A stretch of 11,727 bases of DNA from Planctomycetota bacterium (GTDB taxonomy: Bacteria; Planctomycetota; Planctomycetia; Pirellulales; Thermoguttaceae), in contig JAMOAF010000239.1 of the NCBI GenBank assembly GCA_023621895.1, positions 1 to 11,727 on the forward strand, in the 5' to 3' direction. A program made the translations under genes and the position numbers. The notes beneath the pieces are model-generated. The model saw only the letters and a program-made list of their open reading frames with translations. It had not been told where the DNA came from and searched no databases. This document shows, one piece after another, positions 6,592 to 11,727 of the stretch. Positions within the stretch are counted from its first letter, which is position 1. Every line of letters begins with the position of its first letter.

Positions 6592-7926
6592 CTATTTCGA
6601 CCGCAGCCGCGCGCGGATCGCCTCGAGCCGCTTCGCCAATTTCTGCTCGAACCCGCGATCGACCGGCCGGTAATACTCGCGCTGGACGCCCAGGTAGTCT
6701 TGCGCGGCGACGCCCCCTTCGTGGTCGTGGGCGTACTGGTAGCCCTCACCATGGCCAAACCGCTTTGCGCCCGGATAGTGGCTGTCGCGCAAGTGGACCG
6801 GCACGGGCAGCAGGCGGCCCTCGCGAACGTCGCGGCGCGCCTCGCCGATGCCGATCGTCGCCGCGTTTGACTTCGGCGCGCAAGCCAGGTAGGTGACCGC
6901 CTGGGCCAGCGTGAGTTGGCACTCCGGCAAACCGACCAACTCGCAGGCATGCGCCGCGGCCACCGCCAGCGGCAGGCCGTGCGGGTCGGCATTGCCCACG
7001 TCCTCGCTGGCGAGAATCACCAGCCGCCGGGCGAGGAACCGCACGTCCTCGCCCCCTTCGAGCATCCGGGCCAGCCAGTAGAGCGCCGCGTCGGGGTCGC
7101 TGCCGCGAATGCTCTTGATCAGCGCGCTGGCCGCGTCGTAGTGGGCGTCCCCCAGCCGGTCGTAGGCCACGGCCTTGCGCTGCACCGACTCCTCGGCCAA
7201 TTGGCGCGTGAACTCCACGGGCGACTCGTGGGCCGAGAGCACGCCGATCTCCACGGCCGAAAGGGCCCGGCGGGCGTCGCCATCGCTCGTTTCCGCCAGG
7301 AATTCCAGCGCGTCGTCGTGCATTCGCACCGCGCAGGCCCCCAGTCCGCGCTCGCCGTCGGCCAGCGCCCGGCGGATCAGCAGCTTGATATCGCCGACCG
7401 AGAGCGGCTCGAATTGAAACACCCGGCTGCGGCTGATCAGCGCGCTGTTGATCGCGAAAAACGGATTCTCCGTCGTCGCCCCGACGAGAATCACGACGCC
7501 GTTTTCCACTTCCGGCAGGAGCACGTCCTGCTGGGCCTTGTTGAACCGGTGAATCTCGTCGACAAACAGCAGCGTCCGCCGGGCCTCGGCGGCCAGCCGG
7601 CTGTCGGCCTCGCCGAGCAGATCGCGCAGCTCTTTCACGCCGCTGGTGACCGCGCTCAACTGCCGGAACACGCTCCGGCTTTCCACCGCGAGCAGCCGGG
7701 CGAGGGTCGTCTTGCCGGTCCCCGGCGGCCCGCAAAAGATCACCGACCCGAGCCGATCCGCTTCGAGCAGCCTGCGGAGCAACTTGCCGGGACCGAGAAA
7801 GTGCTGCTGGCCGACGAATTCGTCGAGCCGCCGCGGCCGCATCCGCGCCGCCAGCGGCAGCGCCGCGCGGCGATTGGCGTTTTCGCCGGCCTGAAAGAGC
7901 GAAGGAGCTTGTTGATTCTTCGACAT
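6592..7926 (-). CDS. rarA: Replication-associated recombination protein A (RarA/MgsA, AAA+ ATPase)
   Basis: RarA is a tetrameric clamp-loader-like AAA+ ATPase that acts at stalled replication forks and single-strand gaps. The protein has 444 residues, the usual family length. Signatures in order: RPRRLDEFVGQQHFLG (about 30-45), Walker A GPPGTGKT (66-73), the SAVTSGVKELR segment (91-101), Walker B LLFVDEIHRFNKAQQD (119-134), sensor 1 GATTENP (149-155) and sensor 2 SDGDARRAL (214-222). The C-terminal oligomerisation region contains YDRLGDAHYDAASALIKSIRGSDPDAALYWLAR (split over 255-287) and RRLVILASEDVGNADP (300-315). No essential motif is missing. The ATG at 7926 gives the expected N-terminus, although no clear ribosome binding site precedes it. 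It lies 33 bp downstream of a DNA glycosylase gene on the same strand, so a shared transcript is likely. Its 3' end faces the sigma-54 activator across the MITE-like element. Confidence 0.96.
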   Translation of the reverse strand: MSKNQQAPSLFQAGENANRRAALPLAARMRPRRLDEFVGQQHFLGPGKLLRRLLEADRLGSVIFCGPPGTGKTTLARLLAVESRSVFRQLSAVTSGVKELRDLLGEADSRLAAEARRTLLFVDEIHRFNKAQQDVLLPEVENGVVILVGATTENPFFAINSALISRSRVFQFEPLSVGDIKLLIRRALADGERGLGACAVRMHDDALEFLAETSDGDARRALSAVEIGVLSAHESPVEFTRQLAEESVQRKAVAYDRLGDAHYDAASALIKSIRGSDPDAALYWLARMLEGGEDVRFLARRLVILASEDVGNADPHGLPLAVAAAHACELVGLPECQLTLAQAVTYLACAPKSNAATIGIGEARRDVREGRLLPVPVHLRDSHYPGAKRFGHGEGYQYAHDHEGGVAAQDYLGVQREYYRPVDRGFEQKLAKRLEAIRARLRSK

Positions 7927-7959
7927 GCGTGCTTGATTCCGTGGCGAATGCGGCTGGCC

Positions 7960-8628
7960 TCAAAAATCCGGCTCGCGGACGCCCCCCTCCGGCAGCAGGT
8001 CCGCCAGCGGGCACTCGGCGCACTTCGGCCGCTTGCGGCAGTAGAGATGCCCGGCGCGCACCAGCAGCGCGTGGAACTCATTATACAACCGCACGTCCTC
8101 CACCAGGTTGCCTTCGAAATGGTCCTTGATCTCGTAGTAGCCCGCGTCGAAACCGATCCAGCCGTGCCGGGCGAGAATCCGGTGGGTGTACGTGTCGACG
8201 ACGAACGTCGGCAGCCCGCCGGCGTAGAGCAGGATCGAATCGGCCGTCTCCGGTCCGATCCCGTTGAGCGACAACAACTCTTCGCGCAGGCTCGCCAACC
8301 CGGTCGCGAACATCGCGTTCAAATCCCCATCGTATCGCTCGACGACAAAACGCACGAGGCACCGCAGCCGCTTGGTTTTCACGCGATAGTAACCGGCCGG
8401 CCGGACCAGCTCCTGAAGCTCCTCCTCCGCCACCTCGTTGAGTGCAACCGGATCGAGCAGATCGCGCTCGGCCAGGTTCCGGATGGCCTTCTCGACGTTC
8501 TTCCAGGCGGTGTTTTGAACGAGCACCGCCCCCACCATAATCTCGAAAGGCGTATCGCCCGGCCACCAGTTCTGGGGGCCAAAGGCGTCGAACAAGCGAT
8601 CGTAGACTGTTTGCAGCGTCGATGACAT
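7960..8628 (-). CDS. Endonuclease III-like DNA glycosylase (HhH-GPD, COG2231/MagIII type)
   Basis: This 222-residue protein has the HhH-GPD base-excision-repair fold. The helix-hairpin-helix and active site read LNGIGPETADSILLYAG (121-137), with the conserved aspartate at D145 in VVDTYTHRI. In true Endonuclease III a catalytic lysine sits 18 residues before this aspartate; here that position is Glu127. This points to a monofunctional glycosylase without AP-lyase activity, as in the MagIII 3-methyladenine glycosylase group. The C-terminus keeps three cysteines (197, 203, 206; CRKRPKCAECPL) but lacks the fourth ligand of the usual C-x6-C-x2-C-x5-C iron-sulfur cluster, and the first spacing is x5. 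The substrate cannot be told from sequence alone. The start is the ATG at 8628. It is the first gene of a probable pair with rarA (33-bp gap), linking repair and fork rescue. Confidence 0.88.
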   Translation of the reverse strand: MSSTLQTVYDRLFDAFGPQNWWPGDTPFEIMVGAVLVQNTAWKNVEKAIRNLAERDLLDPVALNEVAEEELQELVRPAGYYRVKTKRLRCLVRFVVERYDGDLNAMFATGLASLREELLSLNGIGPETADSILLYAGGLPTFVVDTYTHRILARHGWIGFDAGYYEIKDHFEGNLVEDVRLYNEFHALLVRAGHLYCRKRPKCAECPLADLLPEGGVREPDF

Positions 8629-8662
8629 CGGTCAGGTCACAGGTTGCCGGTTACAGGGAACT

Positions 8663-8687
8663 GGGTACAGGGTACAGGGTACAGGGT
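8663..8687. repeat. Tandem GGGTACA repeats
   Basis: Three copies of GGGTACA plus a partial fourth (GGGT) lie just upstream of the glycosylase start. Related TACAGGG-like words precede them (8652-8660). This looks like slippage-derived low-complexity DNA within a repeat-rich gap. Confidence 0.8.
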
Positions 8688-8738
8688 GGGAGGGGGAAGT
8701 AAAGAGCGAACCCCGAACCGAAAATCAGCGTTCCCCTG

Positions 8739-8764
8739 GTTCCCAAGCTCCGGCTTGGGAACCC
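8739..8764. repeat. Palindromic REP-like repeat, copy 1
   Basis: Perfect 11-bp arms (GGTTCCCAAGC and its complement) flank a 4-base TCCG loop. It shares its core with the palindrome at 8828-8853, so both belong to one dispersed family. It lies between divergent genes, where REP-like repeats are less common than between convergent ones. Confidence 0.85.
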
Positions 8765-8827
8765 TGCCATCTCCCAGACTATGGTTTTGATCATTCCAGG
8801 TGCCGCTTGGCGGTGGCGCAAACGAGC

Positions 8828-8853
8828 GTTCCCAAGCTGGAGCTTGGGAACGA
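8828..8853. repeat. Palindromic REP-like repeat, copy 2
   Basis: Perfect 12-bp arms (CGTTCCCAAGCT and its complement) surround two G bases. The outer part is followed by a tandem duplication of AGCTTGGGAACGAGGTAA (8842-8859 and 8860-8877), which adds an extra right arm. My general impression is that TTCCCAAGC/GCTTGGGAA palindromes are common between planctomycete genes. Confidence 0.85.
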
Positions 8854-8877
8854 GGTAAAGCTTGGGAACGAGGTAAA
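8842..8877. repeat. 18-bp direct duplication overlapping palindrome copy 2
   Basis: AGCTTGGGAACGAGGTAA occurs twice back to back with no mismatch. The first unit contains the right arm of the palindrome at 8828-8853. A short run of GAACCCC repeats follows at about 8882-8902. No gene is supported between 8629 and the CPBP protease start. Confidence 0.8.
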
Positions 8878-9059
8878 GACTGAACCCCGAACCCCGAACC
8901 CTCCAGCGTGGAAACCGGGGGTTTTCCGATTTTTCGGTGTGATTCCGGACCAGTTCAAGCCCCACCCCCGGACAGGTCGAAGATGACGCAGGCGTCCCCT
9001 GTTTCGTGAATTTGCGGTCTCCCCCCAGGCGCGTCCGCTTCTTGCGTGAAGCCAACGAC

Positions 9060-9809
9060 GTGAACCAAGCCCATTCGAATGGCATGAATTACTGGGTCCA
9101 GTCGCAACGACCGCTGGCATCGCTGGTCTTCATTGCGCCGCTGTTGGCAACCTACGAGCTGGGCGTGCTCCTGTTGGGCCCGATCGCGATTCGCAACGGT
9201 GCCGACGTCTGGCTTCGGCAACTGCTTGAATTGATTGGTTTCGGGCAATATTTCCTGCTCCCGGTGGTCTGCGTCTGCATCCTGCTCGGTTGGCACCACA
9301 CGACGCGGCAACCGTGGGAGGTTTCTCCGTCGGTCCTGAAGGGGATGGTTTGCGAGTGTGTCGTCCTTGCGATCGGCCTGCGTTTTCTGCTCCATTTGCA
9401 GTCGGGGTTGTTCGATCCGAGCGTGGTCCCTCCGCCGGCGGCCTTGCTCTCGGCGGAAACGCAGGAGACGACTCGCCGCCTGGTGGGTTTCTTGGGGGCC
9501 GGTGTCTATGAGGAGTTGTTGTTTCGGCTGATCCTGCTCTCGGCGGTCGTCTGGGTGCTCAGGAGTTTGGACTTCGCGCCCGCGGCAAGCGTCTTCACGG
9601 CAGCCCTGGCCACCAGTCTGTTTTTCGCCCTTGCCCACTACCTCGGCCCCCATGCGGAAGCGCTCGACTGGCAAAGCCACTGGTTCTGGTTCACATTCGT
9701 GTTCCGGTTTCTGGCCGGCATGTTTTTCAGTCTCCTGTTCGTGCTCCGCGGCTTCGGCATCGCGGCCGGGGCGCACGCCGGCTATGACATTCTCGTCGGG
9801 ATTTGGTAG
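9060..9809 (+). CDS. CPBP-family intramembrane metalloprotease
   Basis: This is a polytopic membrane protein of about 249 residues, of the CPBP (CAAX protease and bacteriocin-processing, Rce1-like, also called Abi) family. Motif 1 is the glutamate pair with arginine, YEELLFRLIL (E151, E152, R156 counted from the start used here). Motif 2 is FALAHY (H193). A later HAGYD (H239) completes the usual set, so the active site looks intact. Hydrophobic segments surround these motifs (for example PLASLVFIAPLLATYELG, FLLPVVCVCILLG and FTAALATSLFFALA). Bacterial members are linked to prenyl-protein processing, bacteriocin immunity or unknown roles; nothing nearby indicates a substrate. The start is uncertain: GTG 9060 is used here, the frame is open back to GTG 9006, and ATG 9084 would keep all motifs. 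None has a convincing ribosome binding site. folP follows 176 bp downstream on the same strand. Confidence 0.9.
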   Translation: MNQAHSNGMNYWVQSQRPLASLVFIAPLLATYELGVLLLGPIAIRNGADVWLRQLLELIGFGQYFLLPVVCVCILLGWHHTTRQPWEVSPSVLKGMVCECVVLAIGLRFLLHLQSGLFDPSVVPPPAALLSAETQETTRRLVGFLGAGVYEELLFRLILLSAVVWVLRSLDFAPAASVFTAALATSLFFALAHYLGPHAEALDWQSHWFWFTFVFRFLAGMFFSLLFVLRGFGIAAGAHAGYDILVGIW

Positions 9810-9975
9810 GCGGGCGACTCGGCCCCCATAACAACCACGGCGCGGAAGCGCGGCAATCGGGCGCTTGCCGGTTCTGATTGTCAGCGCGCTGAAGACCCTC
9901 TATGATGGCTTGGGGCTTTTCATGATCTTGCGGCGGCGGGCCAATCTCACCCGGCGCACGTTCCGCGCACTTGCC

Positions 9976-9980
9976 GGAGG
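9976..9980 (+). promoter_or_regulatory. Shine-Dalgarno site of folP
   Basis: GGAGG followed by CTTCG and then the ATG at 9986 gives standard spacing. It decides the folP start in favour of 9986 over the TTG at 9971. Confidence 0.75.
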
Positions 9981-9985
9981 CTTCG

Positions 9986-10849
9986 ATGTCGCCTTTTTCG
10001 CCTTCCCGAGCCGGGCACTGGCGCGTCCGCGGGCGGACGCTGCCCTGTCCGGCCCGCCCGCTGCTGATGGGGATCGTGAACGTCACTCCCGACAGTTTCT
10101 CCGACGGGGGGCGGTTTTTCGACGCGGCGGCGGCCGTTGCGCATGGAATCGAACTGGCCGAGCACGGCGCGGACCTTCTTGACATCGGCGGCGAAAGCAC
10201 GCGGCCCTACGCCCAGTCCGTGCCGGCCGACGAGGAGTTGCGCCGCGTTGCGCCGGTGATCGAGCGGCTTGCTCGGGAGGTTGCCATCCCGCTCTCGATC
10301 GACACCTCGAAGGCGGTTGTCGCGCGGGAGGCGATCGACGCCGGAGCCGCGATCATCAACGACATCACCGGGCTGGCCGATCCGGCGATGATCGAAACGG
10401 CCGCCGAGAGCGGAGCCGGCGTCTGCGTCATGCACATGCGCGGAACGCCTCGATCGATGCAGGATGCTCCGGCTTATGGCGACGTTGTCGCCGAGGTGGG
10501 CGCGTTTCTCCGCCAGCGGCGCGACGCCCTGGTGAGCCAGGGCATTGCGTTGGATTGCATCGCGCTCGATCCGGGGATCGGGTTCGGAAAAACGGCCGAA
10601 CACAACCTCGAGTTGCTACGCCATGCGGCGGAACTGCTCGCCCTGGGTTGCGCTGTGCTCATCGGGCATTCGCGGAAGCAGTTCATCGGCCAGACGCTGG
10701 CCGACCCCCGCGCCGACCGCCTGGCCGGCACAATCGGCGCGGCGTTGGCGCTGGCTCGTTCGGGGGTGCAGATTCTTCGCGTCCACGACGTCGAGCCGGT
10801 CGCGCACGCCCTTACGCTGTTCGCAGCAGCCGGCGGCTTGGAGCCGTAA
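9986..10849 (+). CDS. folP: Dihydropteroate synthase
   Basis: FolP condenses 6-hydroxymethyl-dihydropterin pyrophosphate with p-aminobenzoate to give dihydropteroate in folate synthesis; it is the cytoplasmic target of sulfonamides. The 287-residue TIM-barrel protein carries all signature segments in order: LLMGIVNVTPDSFSDGG (26-42), LLDIGGESTRPYA (64-76), IPLSIDTSKAVVA (101-113), INDITGL (124-130), CVMHMRGTPRSMQ (147-159), ALDPGIGFGKTAEHN (193-207), LIGHSRKQFIG (225-235) and LRVHDVEPV (264-272). These cover the pyrophosphate-, pterin- and pABA-binding loops, with no missing key residue. The ATG at 9986 is chosen because GGAGG (9976-9980) lies five bases upstream; a TTG at 9971 is less likely. 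No other folate gene is visible. It may be expressed with the preceding CPBP gene or from its own promoter in the 176-bp gap. Confidence 0.97.
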   Translation: MSPFSPSRAGHWRVRGRTLPCPARPLLMGIVNVTPDSFSDGGRFFDAAAAVAHGIELAEHGADLLDIGGESTRPYAQSVPADEELRRVAPVIERLAREVAIPLSIDTSKAVVAREAIDAGAAIINDITGLADPAMIETAAESGAGVCVMHMRGTPRSMQDAPAYGDVVAEVGAFLRQRRDALVSQGIALDCIALDPGIGFGKTAEHNLELLRHAAELLALGCAVLIGHSRKQFIGQTLADPRADRLAGTIGAALALARSGVQILRVHDVEPVAHALTLFAAAGGLEP

Positions 10850-10905
10850 GCGACCGGGCGGAGACCGACTGGGACCAGCGTGGGAGTGCTGCCGCCCCTC
10901 TTACT

Positions 10906-10920
10906 GGGGAGGTGAAAACT
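10906..10920 (+). repeat. Outer inverted repeat, left copy
   Basis: GGGGAGGTGAAAACT here is the exact reverse complement of 11690-11704. The two copies bracket about 800 bp containing the larger inverted repeats. Sequence following the left copy also resembles 11597-11639 in direct orientation. Confidence 0.75.
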
Positions 10921-11054
10921 GTGGCCGCCACCGGCCCGCGCTGTTTTCAGTTTTTGCTCCGAGTCAGACCAATTGGCGGTCGCGAGTCTCTGTTTTCAGC
11001 ACGCCACGACGCGGCGCCGGTGCAAGCAAAGATCCCTGTCGCCGTTTTGCGGCC

Positions 11055-11174
11055 CGTCCCGAAGGGACACCCCTAAGCCAGCCCAGGGCGGAGGACGGCG
11101 AGTGAAACGAGCCGTCCGCAGTCCTGGGGCAGAAGCCCCCTCAGACCCTGTTAGCCCCAACGGGGCGGCCCTAA
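11055..11174 (+). repeat. Long inverted repeat, left arm
   Basis: This arm of about 120 bp aligns with the reverse complement of 11447-11567. Shared blocks in order are CGTCCCGAAGGGAC, CCAGCCCAGGG, ACGGCGAGTGAAACGAGCC, CCTGGG and AGCCCCAACGGGGCGG, ending in CCTAA. The parts between blocks diverge, so the copies are old or belong to a degenerate family. Several blocks are themselves small palindromes (GTCCC-GAA-GGGAC, CCCC-AAC-GGGG), as in structured intergenic repeats. Confidence 0.8.
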
Positions 11175-11446
11175 CAAAAAGGCCAAAAGCATGTCTCAAT
11201 CGTTGGCCAACGTCTAAATGGACCAAGAAACGAGCGCCCGGGCGGAGTGATTTCCAATGGCTGGCCGGTTATGGGCTCTTTTCCACAAGTCAGCCGAATG
11301 CCGAGCGGGCTAAACTCTACAATCGCCAATCGGGAGGAATACCACGAGCGGATCTTGTTTCAAAGTCTCGCGCGATCTGCCAAGGGCATGGGATCGCACT
11401 CGATCAGCGCGACGTCTGGGATTGACCAGCGCGTTCATCCGCTTCC

Positions 11447-11567
11447 TTAGGACCGCCCCGTTGGGGCTGGCCGCGTTTTGCGCGGCTCCTGACCCAGGGC
11501 CCGCGCTTGGCTCGTTTCACTCGCCGTGCTTCACCCTGGGCTGGCCTAGAACCGTCCCTTCGGGACG
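11447..11567 (-). repeat. Long inverted repeat, right arm
   Basis: This is the inverted partner of 11055-11174, with the same ordered conserved blocks and divergent sequence between them. Its inner end begins TTAGGACCGCCCCGTTGGGG and its outer end reads CGTCCCTTCGGGACG, a perfect small hairpin. Confidence 0.8.
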
Positions 11568-11596
11568 AGACCAAAAAAAGCGAGTTGGGGCATGGC

Positions 11597-11639
11597 GAGG
11601 TGAAAACCGTAGCCGTGACCAGCTCCTGCTTTTTCCAGT
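11597..11639 (+). repeat. Direct repeat of 10909-10951
   Basis: GAGGTGAAAACCGTAGCCGT and the following bases match 10909-10951 at most positions, ending in the shared TTTTCAG/TTTCCAG region. It also forms a pair with the inverted copy at 11690-11704, so the right flank carries a small inverted structure of its own. Confidence 0.65.
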
Positions 11640-11689
11640 GCCACCAAGACAAAACCGTGGAACAAAAAACGGCCAAACCAGAATAGACC

Positions 11690-11704
11690 AGTTTTCACCT
11701 CCCC
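11690..11704 (-). repeat. Outer inverted repeat, right copy
   Basis: AGTTTTCACCTCCCC is the exact reverse complement of 10906-10920. It also inverts the core of 11597-11607 with one end difference. It lies 23 bp from the right edge of the window. Confidence 0.75.
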
Positions 11705-11727
11705 ATCCCTCTTGCCACCCGAATGGG

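Larger units (their letters stand above)
10850..11727. other. Repeat-rich region with no supportable gene
   Basis: From the folP stop to the window end no open frame shows a recognisable domain, ribosome binding site or sensible composition. The stretch is instead built from repeats. Two inverted copies of about 120 bp (11055-11174 and 11447-11567) enclose a 272-bp centre, and shorter GAGGTGAAAAC-type repeats lie outside them. The centre (11175-11446) contains a perfect 12-bp palindrome, CGTTGGCCAACG (11201-11212), and otherwise looks unremarkable. A gene beginning beyond the right edge cannot be excluded. Confidence 0.7.

Noticed and set aside
6916..8625. Plus-strand open frame of 569 codons
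   Set aside because: It is antisense across both rarA and the glycosylase gene. Its length reflects high GC and codon bias, not coding.
8629..9059. CRISPR array suspected from repeated motifs
   Set aside because: The repeats are palindromic or directly abutting, with no regular spacers and no cas genes nearby.
8651..9085. Minus-strand frame containing LGNARLRHRQAAPGMIKTIV
   Set aside because: It is a translation of the palindromic and tandem repeats between genes. Repeated LYLVPKL segments come directly from the 18-bp duplication.
8955..9776. Minus-strand open frame of 273 codons
   Set aside because: It is antisense to the CPBP protease, whose catalytic motifs and membrane segments are clear.
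9865..10182. Plus-strand frame overlapping the start of folP
   Set aside because: It overlaps folP out of frame and turns Arg/Gly-rich once inside folP. No ribosome binding site was seen.
11175..11446. Possible small gene in the centre of the inverted-repeat region
   Set aside because: Open frames here are short, lack a ribosome binding site and run into the repeat arms. No domain was recognised.

Overview
The window is about 11.7 kb of high-GC bacterial DNA with widely spaced genes and few strong Shine-Dalgarno sites. It probably comes from a planctomycete, most likely Pirellulales-like. That is an inference from general knowledge of the group: proline/alanine-rich linkers in envelope proteins, an extended acidic ScpB, a stand-alone sigma-54 activator, and short palindromic and inverted repeats between genes. 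No rRNA, tRNA, CRISPR array or intact transposase gene was found.

Left block, minus strand (4086 down to 1). In transcription order there is a membrane-anchored LysM + YkuD (L,D-transpeptidase fold) protein with a strong ribosome binding site, a small signal-peptide/one-TM protein, a membrane-anchored protein with a conserved-looking C-terminal domain of unknown function, and scpB (chromosome segregation), whose acidic tail runs off the window. The YkuD protein has alanine where the family's catalytic cysteine should be, with a cysteine two residues later.

Middle block. Divergent from the YkuD gene is a 92-residue zinc-ribbon/one-TM protein. After a gap with a good sigma-70-like promoter comes a sigma-54-dependent activator with an intact GAFTGA motif. 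It converges on rarA. Between the two stop codons lies a 300-bp MITE-like element with 34-bp terminal inverted repeats, a possible TAA duplication and an internal hairpin.

Right block. An Endonuclease III-like DNA glycosylase of the COG2231/MagIII type lies upstream of rarA on the minus strand with a 33-bp gap, which suggests a DNA-maintenance transcription unit. Divergent from it, after about 430 bp packed with palindromes and tandem repeats, are a CPBP-family intramembrane protease and folP (dihydropteroate synthase) on the plus strand.

The final 878 bp hold no gene I can support. They contain two inverted copies of a repeat of about 120 bp, enclosed by shorter direct and inverted repeats. 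No multi-gene novel system is evident. The points most worth a second look are the YkuD active-site change, the two repeat-bounded intergenic structures and the conserved domain of the 1071-2075 protein.
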